A DNA stretch of 64,000 bases from Sporomusaceae bacterium UBA7701 (GCA_002482545.1 DLGF01000021.1:10113-74112); one strand, 5' to 3'; numbered from the stretch's first letter, positions 15,778-25,080 are shown. Numbers and translations are program-made. Notes: generated from the letters alone by a model not told the origin.

Positions 15778-17897
15778 ATGACGACATCCACACTGTCGCC
15801 GTTCTTGACAGAGGTGGTATATTCCGCGAGCTGGCCGTTGACCAGGACGTCGATTCTCCCGGTGGCGGGAAGGGTCCTAGGGTCGAAATCGGCGGCGAGC
15901 AGCACATCGCTCACCGTGGGCTTGACTTCGTAAACGGTAAAGTCGACCAGCGCTCCGGGAGGAACGACCTGGGGAAGTTCCGCAGCTTTCCCGTCGATCT
16001 GCACGGTCTGCCGGCGAAGCGGTATGGGACACTTGACGCCGTTGAACAGTACGTGGCAGTAAGCGTCCGTATCCTCCCCGAACCCGAGGAGCTCAGCAAC
16101 CGTCGGCGGCTCGCCGGGGTCGACGCCGATAATGTCATTGTCCCTGACGGCGGAGGATAAGGCGGCTGCCGCCTGGTTAAGGGTCAACTTAGGCCAGCGG
16201 CTGAAGGAGCGCTCCGCTCCGTTGATCGTATAGCGATATTCGGCGGGTTCGATCGGGCGGCCGAGCAGCGCGAATACTTCTTGCAGGGTTGCGGCCGGGC
16301 GGCAGATTACCTCGTCCCGGTCGCTGAGTTTCATGGCGGCGGCGGCGCTCTTGCCGTTGACGGTGATAACCGGCTCGACCGTGTGGAGCTCGTCCCCGAT
16401 CAGGACGGTGATCGCCGGGGGAATAGCGGCTATATCCGCAATAACCGGACAAGGGCTGTTGCCGTCGGTACCCTTGGTGACGACGATGGCGTCGCCTTCG
16501 GCCAAGGGATGGCTGAAGGAAGCCGCCTCGTTGTTGACCAGGATGCTGCCGGGCTGGCCATGGCTCCCAGGGAGGGATTTCTTCTTGCCGTTGACGGTTA
16601 CGGTAATCCCCATTCCCGGCCGGCCGCCCAGGCTGCGGATCTCGATGCCGGCGACCAGCAGTGCGTCGGCGACGGTCAGCTTTCCGAGGTTAAAGAGCCG
16701 CAACGGCTGATTGTTGAGCGCGACCTGCATAAAATTCAGGGTATTGCCGTTGGCGAGCTTGAGAATGCCGAGCGGGGTCACTCCGTCCGGAGCGCAGAGC
16801 TCGCCCGGTATTTTCCCGATTCCCCCGATGGAATCGGGGCGGCGGATGGCCACGCGGGTGGGGGCGATGTCCAGAGCCTGGGCCACGGCCTCCGGCAGCC
16901 GGGGAGTCAGCGAGCCGCCGCCAACCAGGAGGACGGCCTGGGGCGGGGTGGCATTCAAGGCCAGAATCTGGGCCGCAATCGCCTGCGCCAATTCGCCGAC
17001 CACCGGCGATACCTTTTCGACGATCTCGGATGCGGGAGCTTTCTGGGCCACTCCCAGTACATCGGTAAAGCAAACGTTCTTCGTCTTGCCGCCAAGCTTG
17101 CGCTTGAGCATTTCGGCCACGGTAAAATCCAGGAGATAAGCCTGGGAGATGGCTTCCGTCACTTCGTCGCCGGCCAAAGGCACCATTCCGTAGCCGATGA
17201 CCAACCCCTCCCGGGTTATGGCCACATCGGAGGTGCCGGCCCCGACGTCGACGAGGGCGAGGTTGAGATGGCGCATGGTCGGAGGGATCAGCACATTGAT
17301 GGCGGCGATCGGCTCCAGCGTCAGGGTGGCCATCTCCAGGCCCGCCGCCGCAATGGCCGAATGCAGCGAATCGATAACCTGACGGGGCAGAAAAGTGGCA
17401 ATCAGTTCAATCCCTGCGGACTTGCCCCGCTGTCCGATGAGACTCTTGAAGGCGGTCCCATCCAGCGAAAACCGCACGACGCTATAGCCGACGCAGTAAT
17501 AGCCGGTCGGATCCGCCACCGCCTTGGATGTGGCAAGCTGCTGCTGGGCGGTCTGGATGCCGGCCAATTCCAGGGCCCTTTCGTCCTCGCCGGTCAGTGC
17601 GCCCCTGGCGCCGCAATCGATCTCGGCAGTGGCTTTCACCGTGCACAAAGCGCGGCCTGCGGCGGCTACCGATACTTTCCGGAGCGGGCCGACCCGGCTT
17701 TCGAGCCGGGTCTTGACGCTTGCCAAAACCTGAGCCACCTCGGGCACATCGTGGATTTGGCCGTCGAGCATGGCCCGGGTGTTGTGTTCCTGGCGCTCCA
17801 TGGCCAATATGTCGATGCCGCCGGCGACTTGCTCGCCGACCAGGCCAACCACGCTGCGGGTCCCGATATCCAGGGCAAACAGTAGTTTTTGTTCCAT
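15771..17897 (-). CDS. FtsA-like ASKHA ATPase with long C-terminal extension
   Basis: A 708-residue protein. Residues 1 to about 375 have the actin-like fold of FtsA/PilM: phosphate-1 loop FALDIGTRSVVGLV, phosphate-2 LALVDVGAGTSDVAI and adenosine motif AVLLVGGGSLTPRL, with an inserted FtsA-type subdomain between. It lacks the C-terminal amphipathic membrane helix expected for division FtsA. Instead residues about 380-708 form a long extension built from repeated beta-rich units (ITVNGKSAA, YTINGAERS, VLFNGVKCP, VLVNGQLAE). FtsA-type annotations are usual for such proteins, but a division role is unproven. It could be a cytoskeletal or pilus-assembly-like ATPase. ATG 17897 follows GGGGGAC. It is monocistronic, and no ftsZ is nearby. 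Confidence 0.75.
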   Translation of the reverse strand: MEQKLLFALDIGTRSVVGLVGEQVAGGIDILAMERQEHNTRAMLDGQIHDVPEVAQVLASVKTRLESRVGPLRKVSVAAAGRALCTVKATAEIDCGARGALTGEDERALELAGIQTAQQQLATSKAVADPTGYYCVGYSVVRFSLDGTAFKSLIGQRGKSAGIELIATFLPRQVIDSLHSAIAAAGLEMATLTLEPIAAINVLIPPTMRHLNLALVDVGAGTSDVAITREGLVIGYGMVPLAGDEVTEAISQAYLLDFTVAEMLKRKLGGKTKNVCFTDVLGVAQKAPASEIVEKVSPVVGELAQAIAAQILALNATPPQAVLLVGGGSLTPRLPEAVAQALDIAPTRVAIRRPDSIGGIGKIPGELCAPDGVTPLGILKLANGNTLNFMQVALNNQPLRLFNLGKLTVADALLVAGIEIRSLGGRPGMGITVTVNGKKKSLPGSHGQPGSILVNNEAASFSHPLAEGDAIVVTKGTDGNSPCPVIADIAAIPPAITVLIGDELHTVEPVITVNGKSAAAAMKLSDRDEVICRPAATLQEVFALLGRPIEPAEYRYTINGAERSFSRWPKLTLNQAAAALSSAVRDNDIIGVDPGEPPTVAELLGFGEDTDAYCHVLFNGVKCPIPLRRQTVQIDGKAAELPQVVPPGALVDFTVYEVKPTVSDVLLAADFDPRTLPATGRIDVLVNGQLAEYTTSVKNGDSVDVVIR

Positions 17898-18108
17898 GCC
17901 GGAAGTCCCCCGTAATTATTGCTGGTTACTTCTTCGCGTTATCCTGGTGAATTTCCTCTTGTTTCGACATCCATCCGCCGGTTTTGACTGAATTTGTCAT
18001 CGGAAAAAATTACTCTCCGGCAGGAATAAAACGGATCCGCAGCGAATATAATTAGAACCAGGTATTAGTACCAGAATATAAGTTTAGTGCGATAAGGAGG
18101 CGGCAGTC

Positions 18109-18288
18109 ATGCCAAACAACTGGTGCGAGCATCTCGACAAGATATCCAAGTACACGTACATCAAGTATAGTTTGGAGAGCAAGGATGTAATGCTCCGGGT
18201 TCAGACCTGGATCTGTCCCGAATGTGGGGTCCATGGCGCCGAGACGGAAATTGTCAAACAGACCGCAGCCACCACCGCGGCAGGATAA
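18109..18288 (+). CDS. Small CxxC protein (59 residues)
   Basis: A short gene with an ideal ribosome binding site (AAGGAGG, 18094-18100). The product begins MPNNWCEHLDKISKY and contains WICPECGVHGAE, a CxxC knuckle that together with the first Cys-x-His (WCEH) could bind zinc. There is no signal peptide. I do not recognise a named family. It stands alone between the FtsA-like gene and fakB and is followed by a strong hairpin. Confidence 0.7.
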   Translation: MPNNWCEHLDKISKYTYIKYSLESKDVMLRVQTWICPECGVHGAETEIVKQTAATTAAG

Positions 18289-18319
18289 ATCCGGTTTAAA
18301 GAAAATAGCCGCTACGCGA

Positions 18320-18349
18320 CCAGCAGCCGGGATTCGTCCCGGCTGCTGG
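18320..18349 (+). terminator. Strong hairpin after the small CxxC gene
   Basis: CCAGCAGCCGGGA and TCCCGGCTGCTGG form a perfect 13-bp stem with a TTCG tetraloop. There is no clear U-tract, so it may stabilise or only partly terminate the message. Confidence 0.6.
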
Positions 18350-18438
18350 CTTGCATGCCCGCCGGTACGACGGTCCCGGGGGGTTGGCGCCCGGCGCTCC
18401 GCAGGGCGGAGCCCTGGTCCGGCTGGAGGATGGTATAT

Positions 18439-18467
18439 TTGACGGGGCTGTTCTGATAAAATAGGAT
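18439..18467 (+). promoter_or_regulatory. Putative sigma-A promoter of fakBA
   Basis: TTGACG (18439-18444), a 17-bp spacer and TAGGAT (18462-18467) lie 25 bases before the fakB start. Confidence 0.5.
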
Positions 18468-18491
18468 AGAGGAACCGAAGGAGGAATGGTT

Positions 18492-19343
18492 GTGCCTGAC
18501 ATCCATATCGTGCTGGACAGCACGGCCGGCGTATCGCCGGCGATACTGTCCGCCTATGCCAATCTGCACGTTGTTTCCCTCACCGTGATGCTGGACGGCC
18601 AGGAGTGGCCGGAGGAAAAGATCGCTCCGGCGGAATTGTTCGCCGCCGTGGCCGCCGGCCGCCGTCATCCCCGGACCTCTCAGCCGTCGCCGGGAGATTT
18701 TGCCCGGGTCGCCGGCCCGCTTGCCCGGGACGGCAACGATGTGATTATTATTACTTTATCGAGCGCGGTGAGCGGCACGCTGCAAAGTGCAAAAACCGGA
18801 GCAAGCATGGTGGGCGGCAGAGTGTGGGTAATCGATTCAGGCACCACGGCCGCCGGGATGGTGAAGATGGCCGAATGGGCCTTGGAGGAAGCGGCCCGGG
18901 GCACTCCGGCGGAGAAAATCGCCGGCGGCCTTGAGGCCAGGCGGCAGCGTACCAGGACCATGTTCGTCCCCGGGACCCTGGAGTATCTGCATAAGGGCGG
19001 CCGGATCGGCGGGGCGTCGGCGCTCATCGGCACTCTCCTGCAGATCAAGCCGGTTTTGTACCTGGTGGAGGGCAAGGTCGCGGTGCTTGACAAAGTGAGG
19101 ACGCGGCAGCGGGCCGTGGCCCGGATGGTCGAGGAGCTTAAGCGGTGCCGGCGCCCCGCCTACATTGGAATCGTGCAAATTGAAGCCGCAGATGAGGGAG
19201 ACCGGCTCGAGCGGCAGTTGCGCGAACTGTATCCGGACTGCGACATCACGGTCGCGGCCGGGGGCGCCGTCCTCGGAACCCATCTGGGACCGGGGCTGCT
19301 CGGGATTATTTATCAGGAATCACTGGAAGAAGACGGAGCGTGA
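18492..19343 (+). CDS. fakB: DegV family fatty-acid-binding protein (FakB-type)
   Basis: A 283-residue DegV protein that binds a fatty acid and presents it to the kinase FakA. Family features are the start HIVLDSTAGVSPAI, the RTSQPSPGDF block (Thr-Ser that clamp the carboxylate), IITLSSAVSGTLQSA and the LEYLHKGGRIGGASALIG segment ending in GPGLLGI. GTG 18492 is preferred: the AAGGAGGA at 18478-18486 is 6-7 bases from it but overlaps the ATG at 18486. It ends 4 bases before the DAK2 gene. This adjacency is strong support for a fatty-acid kinase pair feeding exogenous or recycled acyl chains into phospholipid synthesis. Confidence 0.88.
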   Translation: MPDIHIVLDSTAGVSPAILSAYANLHVVSLTVMLDGQEWPEEKIAPAELFAAVAAGRRHPRTSQPSPGDFARVAGPLARDGNDVIIITLSSAVSGTLQSAKTGASMVGGRVWVIDSGTTAAGMVKMAEWALEEAARGTPAEKIAGGLEARRQRTRTMFVPGTLEYLHKGGRIGGASALIGTLLQIKPVLYLVEGKVAVLDKVRTRQRAVARMVEELKRCRRPAYIGIVQIEAADEGDRLERQLRELYPDCDITVAAGGAVLGTHLGPGLLGIIYQESLEEDGA

Positions 19344-19347
19344 TGGA

Positions 19348-20949
19348 ATGGCTGGAAAAAGTGAAATACTCGCGGCCGCTGATTTCCGACGAATGATCGC
19401 CGGCGCCTACGCAGCGTTTGTCGAGCAACATGAAGCGATAAACCGGCTGAATGTGTTTCCTGTTCCGGATGGCGACACCGGAACCAATATGCTGCTGACT
19501 CTGGGCGCGGTCAACCGGGCGCTGGGGGAAGGTGACGCCCCGGGAATCGGCCAGATCAGCCGGCGGGCGGCGGACAGCGCCATCCTGGGAGCGCGGGGAA
19601 ACTCCGGCGTTATTCTGTCGCAGCTTTTCCGCGGCATCGCCCGGGGGCTCGCCGGAAAGGCCGAGGCCACCTCGGCCGAGCTGGGCAAGGCGTTCCAGTA
19701 TGGAATTTTATACGCCTACCGCGCCGTGGCCCGTCCGGTCGAGGGAACCATTCTGACGGTCGCCAAGGGTATCGCCAAAGGGGCCCGGCGGGCCGTCAGG
19801 GATAACCTGGGTTTCGCCGAAGTGCTTCAGGCAGCGGTGGCCGCCGGAAAAGCGGAGCTGTTAAAGACGCCCGAGCTTCTGCCGGTGCTCAAGCAGGCAG
19901 GAGTGGTCGACGCCGGCGGGCGGGGACTGATCGTGCTGCTCGAGGGCTGTCTGGCCGGGCTGGAAGGGCGCTATACAAGCCCGGAGGCCGACTTTGAAAC
20001 CCTGCTGCGCGTTCCGGCCAGCGCCGGCAAAGTGATTATCAGCCATCCTTATTGCACCGAGTTCCTTGTCAGCCCGGCCGCGGTGGACGCGGCGGAAGCA
20101 AGGAAGCAACTGGAGCCGCTGGGTGAATCGCTGATTGTCGCCGCAACCGGCGATGTGCTGAAAATTCATATTCATACCGCTGCGCCGGGCGCGGTGCTGG
20201 AAACAGGGCTGGCCTGGGGACAGTTGCACGACATCAAGATCGACAATATGGCCGACCAGAGCCGGGCTTCCTCGGCGGAAACGCTTCCCAAGGCCGGACT
20301 GGCGGTTATCGCTGTGTCTCCCGGGCCGGGCCTGACCGCGATTATGCGGAGCCTGGGCGCGGCGGACGTCATTGAGGGCGGGCCGACGATGAATCCTCCG
20401 GTCGAGGCCTTCGTCAACGCCGTTCATAACGGCTCGGCAAAGCGGTATATCCTTCTTCCCAATAACGCGAATATTGTCCTGGCCGCACGGCAAGCGCAAA
20501 AACTGCTTGGCGCCCAGGTGGAAGTCATCCCAACCAAAAATGTGCCCCAGGGACTGGCCGCTCTGGTCGCTTTCCAACCGGACGACGAACTGGCCGCCAA
20601 CCTGGAGCGGATGAAAGAACGCGCTTTCGCCGTCCGGTCCGCCGGGATCACCAGGGCCGTGAGGGACAGCCGGCTAGACGGCCTGGAAATTCGCGGCGGC
20701 CAGTTTATCGGCGTGGCGGACGACAAAACAACGATCGCGGGCGACGATCTGGGCGCAGTGCTGAAAACGGTGCTCCGGTCCCTGCTCCGGCCCGGTACCG
20801 AACTGGTCAGCCTGTACTACGGCGCCGGGCTGGATGAGAAAAAAGCCGCCGCCGTGCTGGCAGGAATTGTCGAAGATTTTCCGAATATCGAACTAGAGCT
20901 CTATCACGGCGGCCAGCCGCATTACTATTTCCTTGTCAGCCTGGAGTAA
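19348..20949 (+). CDS. fakA: Fatty acid kinase catalytic subunit (DAK2 domain)
   Basis: Phosphorylates FakB-bound fatty acids to acyl-phosphates. The N-terminal DAK2/DhaL domain (about 1-200) has the nucleotide/Mg motif NVFPVPDGDTGTNM and GARGNSGVILSQLFRG. The middle linker and C-terminal FakA domain contain YCTEFLV, LKIHIHTA and a long IPTKNVPQGLAALVAF block. At 533 residues it is the usual length. ATG 19348 begins MAGKSEILAAADFRRM; earlier in-frame starts would run through fakB. It is coupled to fakB and followed by a terminator. PlsX/PlsY partners are not in the window. Confidence 0.9.
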   Translation: MAGKSEILAAADFRRMIAGAYAAFVEQHEAINRLNVFPVPDGDTGTNMLLTLGAVNRALGEGDAPGIGQISRRAADSAILGARGNSGVILSQLFRGIARGLAGKAEATSAELGKAFQYGILYAYRAVARPVEGTILTVAKGIAKGARRAVRDNLGFAEVLQAAVAAGKAELLKTPELLPVLKQAGVVDAGGRGLIVLLEGCLAGLEGRYTSPEADFETLLRVPASAGKVIISHPYCTEFLVSPAAVDAAEARKQLEPLGESLIVAATGDVLKIHIHTAAPGAVLETGLAWGQLHDIKIDNMADQSRASSAETLPKAGLAVIAVSPGPGLTAIMRSLGAADVIEGGPTMNPPVEAFVNAVHNGSAKRYILLPNNANIVLAARQAQKLLGAQVEVIPTKNVPQGLAALVAFQPDDELAANLERMKERAFAVRSAGITRAVRDSRLDGLEIRGGQFIGVADDKTTIAGDDLGAVLKTVLRSLLRPGTELVSLYYGAGLDEKKAAAVLAGIVEDFPNIELELYHGGQPHYYFLVSLE

Positions 20950-20972
20950 ATCATCTATTCCGGCAGGATAAC

Positions 20973-21008
20973 AAAGAGGTAGATGCCTTGAACATCTACC
21001 TCTTGCTT
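20973..21008. terminator. Bidirectional terminator between fakA and tex
   Basis: AAGAGGTAGATG (20973-20984) and CATCTACCTCTT (20993-21004) form a 12-bp stem followed by GCTTTTA. It serves the convergent fakA and tex genes. Confidence 0.8.
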
Positions 21009-23186
21009 TTACTTGTTCTGCTTGGCCTTCTTCAGGCTTAAGGCGATCCGGCCCCGGCTTTCGTCCACGTTCAGGACCAGACAGTCAACGATATCCCCGA
21101 CCGCAATCACGTCGAGGGGATGGCGGAAAGGCTTGTCGCTCAGTTCGGACCGGTGGATAAGGCCGTTGGTTTTAACGCCGAAATCCACGAAAACCCCGAA
21201 ATCCGTCACATTGTGGACCGTTCCCCGGACCAGGCTGCCGGCGGCGATGTCGCTCAGCTTGACGATATTTTTGCGGGTCAACGGGGGCGGAAGGTCCTCG
21301 CGCGGGTCCCGTCCGGGCTTGGCCAAGGCGGCGAGAATATCGCGGACGGTAGGCTCGCCGGCCCCAAGTTCGGCGGCGAGTTTAGCCGCGTCGGCCTCCG
21401 CGACGGTCGCCTGTAGTCGCCGGAGCTGTTCCTTCTCCGCCAGGGCGGCCAGGGAAAATCCAAGCTTATGTAACAGCGCTTCGGCCAATGAGTAGGATTC
21501 GGGGTGAACCGGCGTGCTGTCCAAGGGGTTTTTCCCGTGCTGGATTCTGAGGAATCCGGCACACTGGGTAAAGGTTGATTGACCGAGGCGGGGGACTTTC
21601 AGCAGTTGGCTCCGGTTGTTGAACGGCCCATTTTCATCCCGGTGGGCGACGATGTTTTTGGCCACCGACGCGTTGACGCCGGCGACATAGGTCAGGAGTT
21701 CCGGCGAGGCGGTATTGAGTTCAACCCCCACATGGTTGACACAGGACTCGACCACCTGGGTCAGGGTCCGCCCCAGTTCCTTTTGATCGACGTCATGCTG
21801 ATACTGGCCGACCCCGATGGATTTTGGGTCGATTTTGACCAGCTCCGCCAGCGGATCTTCCACCCGGCGGGCGATGGACACCGCTCCTCGGAGCGATACA
21901 TCCAGGCCGGGCAGTTCCTCCTTCGCCAGCTTGGAGGCGGAGTACACCGAAGCCCCGGCTTCGTTGACGATCAGATAGCGCACCGCGAGGCTGTGCCGGC
22001 TGATCAGGCCGGCGACGAACTCCTCCGTTTCATAAGAGGCGGTGCCGTTGCCGATGGCTATCAGACTGACATTATGCTGCCGGATGGCGGCCAGAACGGT
22101 GTCGGCTGCCCGCCCCCGCTCCCGGTCGCTCATGGTGAGATACAGCGTAGTGGTGGCCAAGGCTGTCCCGGTGGGGCTGATGACCGCCATCTTGCAGCCG
22201 GTGCGGTAGCCGGGGTCCAACCCCATCACCGTGTGGCCGGCCAGGGGCGGTTGCAGGAGGAGTTGGCGAAGATTGAGGCCAAATACCCGGATGGCTTGCT
22301 TTTCGGCATTCTCGGTCAACAGGCTGCGGATTTCCCGCTCCAGGGATGGAAACATCAGGCGTTTATACCCGTCAGCCACCGCGGCCCGGATGAGATCGCT
22401 GAAAATCGACGCCTGTTTCAGGACTTGGCGCAGCATAAGTTCGATGTTGGCTTCGTGGGTGGTGGCCAGTTCAACTTTGAGCACATCTTTCCGCTCGCCG
22501 CGGTTGACGGCCAGGATGCGGTGGGAAGGCATCCGCCGCACCGGCTCCCGGTATTCCCGGTAATTGAGGAACTCTTGCCCCTCCCCCTCGGCGGCGGCGA
22601 ACGTCGTCGCAATCTCGGCCTCGGCCCAGAGTTTACGGCGGAGGGCGGCCCTGAAATCAGCCCGCTCACTGATGGTCTCGGCCACGATATCCTGGGCGCC
22701 GGCCAGGGCCGCTTCGGCGGTGTCGACGCCTTTCTCGGCGTCGATATATTCCGCGGCAAGAGCCAAGGGGTCTCCCTCAGTCATCACCTGGGCCAGCATC
22801 AGCTCGGCCAAAGGCGCCAAACCTCTCTCGCGGGCGATCTGGGCTCGGGTGCGTTTTTTCGGGCGGAAGGGCAGGTAGAGATCTTCCAACTCCTGAAGCT
22901 TGGTTGCCGCTTGAATCGACGCTTCCAGTTCCGGCGTCATTTTTCCCTGATCGGTGATACTGGAGAAAATCTCTTCCTGGCGTTTAATGAGGTTGCGCAA
23001 ATATTGGACCCGGTCTTCGACAGACCGAATCTGCTCTTCGTCCAGTTCGCCCGTGACTTCTTTCCGGTAGCGGGCGATGAAGGGCACGGTATTGCCTTCG
23101 TCGAGAAGTTTGGCGGTCGCTGCGACCTGCGCAGGCCGAACGCCGAGCTCACGGGCGATAATCGCGGGAATCTCGTCAAATAGCAC
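21009..23186 (-). CDS. tex: Tex family RNA-binding transcription accessory protein
   Basis: A large cytoplasmic nucleic-acid-binding protein of about 725 residues. The order is as in known Tex: an N-terminal helical region (KLLDEGNTVPFIARYRKEVTGELDEEQ), a YqgF-like RNase H fold (VMGLDPGYRTGCKMAVI), helix-hairpin-helix repeats (VAGVNASVAKNIVAHR) and a C-terminal S1 RNA-binding domain (GSLVRGTVHNVTDFGVFVDFGV). I favour GTG 23186, since it has GGTGA upstream and aligns with other Tex N-termini. TTG 23207 is possible but lies only a few bases from a TATAAT (23219-23224, minus strand), leaving almost no leader. Confidence 0.93.
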   Translation of the reverse strand: MLFDEIPAIIARELGVRPAQVAATAKLLDEGNTVPFIARYRKEVTGELDEEQIRSVEDRVQYLRNLIKRQEEIFSSITDQGKMTPELEASIQAATKLQELEDLYLPFRPKKRTRAQIARERGLAPLAELMLAQVMTEGDPLALAAEYIDAEKGVDTAEAALAGAQDIVAETISERADFRAALRRKLWAEAEIATTFAAAEGEGQEFLNYREYREPVRRMPSHRILAVNRGERKDVLKVELATTHEANIELMLRQVLKQASIFSDLIRAAVADGYKRLMFPSLEREIRSLLTENAEKQAIRVFGLNLRQLLLQPPLAGHTVMGLDPGYRTGCKMAVISPTGTALATTTLYLTMSDRERGRAADTVLAAIRQHNVSLIAIGNGTASYETEEFVAGLISRHSLAVRYLIVNEAGASVYSASKLAKEELPGLDVSLRGAVSIARRVEDPLAELVKIDPKSIGVGQYQHDVDQKELGRTLTQVVESCVNHVGVELNTASPELLTYVAGVNASVAKNIVAHRDENGPFNNRSQLLKVPRLGQSTFTQCAGFLRIQHGKNPLDSTPVHPESYSLAEALLHKLGFSLAALAEKEQLRRLQATVAEADAAKLAAELGAGEPTVRDILAALAKPGRDPREDLPPPLTRKNIVKLSDIAAGSLVRGTVHNVTDFGVFVDFGVKTNGLIHRSELSDKPFRHPLDVIAVGDIVDCLVLNVDESRGRIALSLKKAKQNK

Positions 23187-23258
23187 ATTGTCACCAGCCT
23201 TATTCAAGATACAATAGTATTATAGCATAAGCATCGGGCATGCAATGGGGGCTCTTTT

Positions 23259-24596
23259 ATGTTTCCGGTAAAAGCGTATATGCGAAGACAAATATTCCGG
23301 TTGGCTTGGCCGGTCGTGCTGGAAATGCTCGGGGTGATGCTGGTCAGCATTTCGATTACCGCCATGATGGGCCGGTTTGGCGCGGTCGCGCTTGGCGCCG
23401 TAGGCCTTGCGACGCTGATTCAGGCTTCCAGCGCCATGGTTTTTGCCGCAGCCGGCACGGGGGCGGCCGCCATCGTATCCCGGGAGGTCGGGGCAGGCAA
23501 CTGGGAGGCGGTCCGGATCATAACCGGGCAGGCGGTCCTGCTGGGGGGCGTCTGCGGTGCGCTGGTCGCGGCGGCGGGCTATTACGCCGCTTCCCCGGTG
23601 GTTCATTCGATCGGCGCTGACCCTGCGGTGGCTGTTCTCACGGTCCGGCTTTTGCAGATCATGTTTCTGGCCTCGCCGTTTTTTCTGATCATGGCGATCG
23701 GGAGCGCCATCCTGCGCGGTATGGGGCAGACGCGGGTGGCCTTCTTCATTACCACGCTGAGCAACGCAATCGCGATCGGATTCGGGTCCGTCCTGATCTT
23801 TGGCTGGGGCCTCCCTGCCCAGGGACCTCTCGGGGCGGCTTACGGCATAGCCGCCTCCCAACTGGCCGGAGGATTGGTGGTGCTGGCGGTCTTGGCGAGC
23901 AATTCCCGTACCCGGCTGACTCCGGGACTTGTCTTAACCTACCACGCGCCGATCGTGGCGCGCATCCTGAATATCAGCATTCCGGCGGCCTTGGAGCAGC
24001 TCGCCCTGCAAGGCGGCCGGATGGCGTTCACCTTTATGCTGGCCGGTGTCGGCGCCGTTCAGTTCGCGGGCCACCAGATCGCCGTTCAGGCCGAATCCCT
24101 TTCGTTCATGCCGGGCTTTGCCCTCTCCGTTGCCGCCATGACCCTTACCGGCCTAAACCTGGGCAGGGGACTCCCGCACCGGGCGCGCCAGTACGTGTGG
24201 CTCATCAACACCATCGCCATCGTGGGCATGAGCGGGATGGCGATGATCTTCCTTATATTTGCCAAGCAGTTGACGGGACTATTCATCGATGATCCCGAAG
24301 TGGTTTACTGGGGTTCTCTCTGCATCATGATCGGCGCTTTGGAGCAGCCCACGCTGGCGATAACCAATGCGCTGGCCGGAGCGCTCCGGGGCGCGGGGGA
24401 CACCAAATGGCCGATGTATGTGACGACCATCGGCGTGTGGGGCGCGCGCCTGCCGCTCGTATACCTGTTTATCGTAAAATGGCATTATGACGTCACCATA
24501 GCCTGGTACATAACCGCAGCGGACTTCCTGCTCCGGAGCATTGTGCTTTGGCGACGGTTCGCCGGACGAAAATGGGAGACGATTAAAACTTTGTAG
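23259..24596 (+). CDS. MATE family efflux transporter
   Basis: A 445-residue membrane protein with about twelve hydrophobic segments, in the NorM/DinF-like multidrug and toxin extrusion family, which exchanges cationic compounds for Na+ or H+. The N-lobe start (LAWPVVLEMLGVMLVSISITAMMGRFG), TGAAAIVSREVGAGN and the repeated C-lobe pattern (VQFAGHQIAVQAESLSFMPGFALSVAAMT) match MATE. It is transcribed divergently from tex from a short shared region of about 50 bases that contains TATAAT boxes. Its substrate cannot be inferred. Confidence 0.9.
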   Translation: MFPVKAYMRRQIFRLAWPVVLEMLGVMLVSISITAMMGRFGAVALGAVGLATLIQASSAMVFAAAGTGAAAIVSREVGAGNWEAVRIITGQAVLLGGVCGALVAAAGYYAASPVVHSIGADPAVAVLTVRLLQIMFLASPFFLIMAIGSAILRGMGQTRVAFFITTLSNAIAIGFGSVLIFGWGLPAQGPLGAAYGIAASQLAGGLVVLAVLASNSRTRLTPGLVLTYHAPIVARILNISIPAALEQLALQGGRMAFTFMLAGVGAVQFAGHQIAVQAESLSFMPGFALSVAAMTLTGLNLGRGLPHRARQYVWLINTIAIVGMSGMAMIFLIFAKQLTGLFIDDPEVVYWGSLCIMIGALEQPTLAITNALAGALRGAGDTKWPMYVTTIGVWGARLPLVYLFIVKWHYDVTIAWYITAADFLLRSIVLWRRFAGRKWETIKTL

Positions 24597-24655
24597 CATA
24601 ATTTGCCACTGCCGTCAATATATAACAAGTAGTACAAATATGTGGGGGTGGCAGT

Positions 24656-25009
24656 GTGCAGGCTCTGTGGGATGGTGTAATCAGCGGTTATGGAGTGGCA
24701 AAACCTTTCCTGGCAGCAATCCTCTTGGTCGGACTTTTGGTCCTGGTCGGCGACCGGGGCACCAGGATAGCCCTGCGGCGGAACAACCCTTGCCTGGCAA
24801 CGCTTTGTATTTTTATTTTTTCGCTGGGAACCGGCTTCGTGACTTGGTTTCTGGTCATGCAACCGTTATTTGCCCTGTTCGGCGCGACCTTCGCCCTCAG
24901 CTATCCTCTGGTCATGATGTACTGGGCCTTTTGGTTGCTTGTCGGTGTGCTCATTTCGGCTAAAAAACTGATATACGAAAGCGGAAAGCGCCAGGGACAA
25001 CTGCCCTGA
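24656..25009 (+). CDS. Small membrane protein, three predicted TM segments
   Basis: A 117-residue hydrophobic protein of no family I recognise. Hydrophobic stretches lie near residues 16-34, 46-68 and 78-100, with a basic loop (RGTRIALRRNN) after the first. GTG 24656 follows GGGGGTGG at good spacing. It is read 60 bases after the MATE gene and may share its transcript. A strong terminator follows at 25081. Confidence 0.7.
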   Translation: MQALWDGVISGYGVAKPFLAAILLVGLLVLVGDRGTRIALRRNNPCLATLCIFIFSLGTGFVTWFLVMQPLFALFGATFALSYPLVMMYWAFWLLVGVLISAKKLIYESGKRQGQLP

Positions 25010-25032
25010 CAACCAGAGGGTTCGCAAATCTG

Positions 25033-25073
25033 AACGTGCATCTGGGCCTTTCTCGCCAGCCTGGGTTTCGCGA
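25033..25073. repeat. Short direct repeat shared with 15738-15777
   Basis: Second copy of the roughly 40-base AACGTGCATCTGG...GCCAGCCTGGGTT sequence, between the small membrane-protein gene and its terminator. Confidence 0.6.
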
Positions 25074-25080
25074 CAATCAG

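Noticed and set aside
16281..17885. A 534-codon plus-strand frame opposite the FtsA-like gene
   Set aside because: It is antisense to a protein with clear ATPase motifs, and such long shadow frames are usual in GC-rich genes. The same applies to the long frames opposite tex, the phosphohexomutase gene and others.
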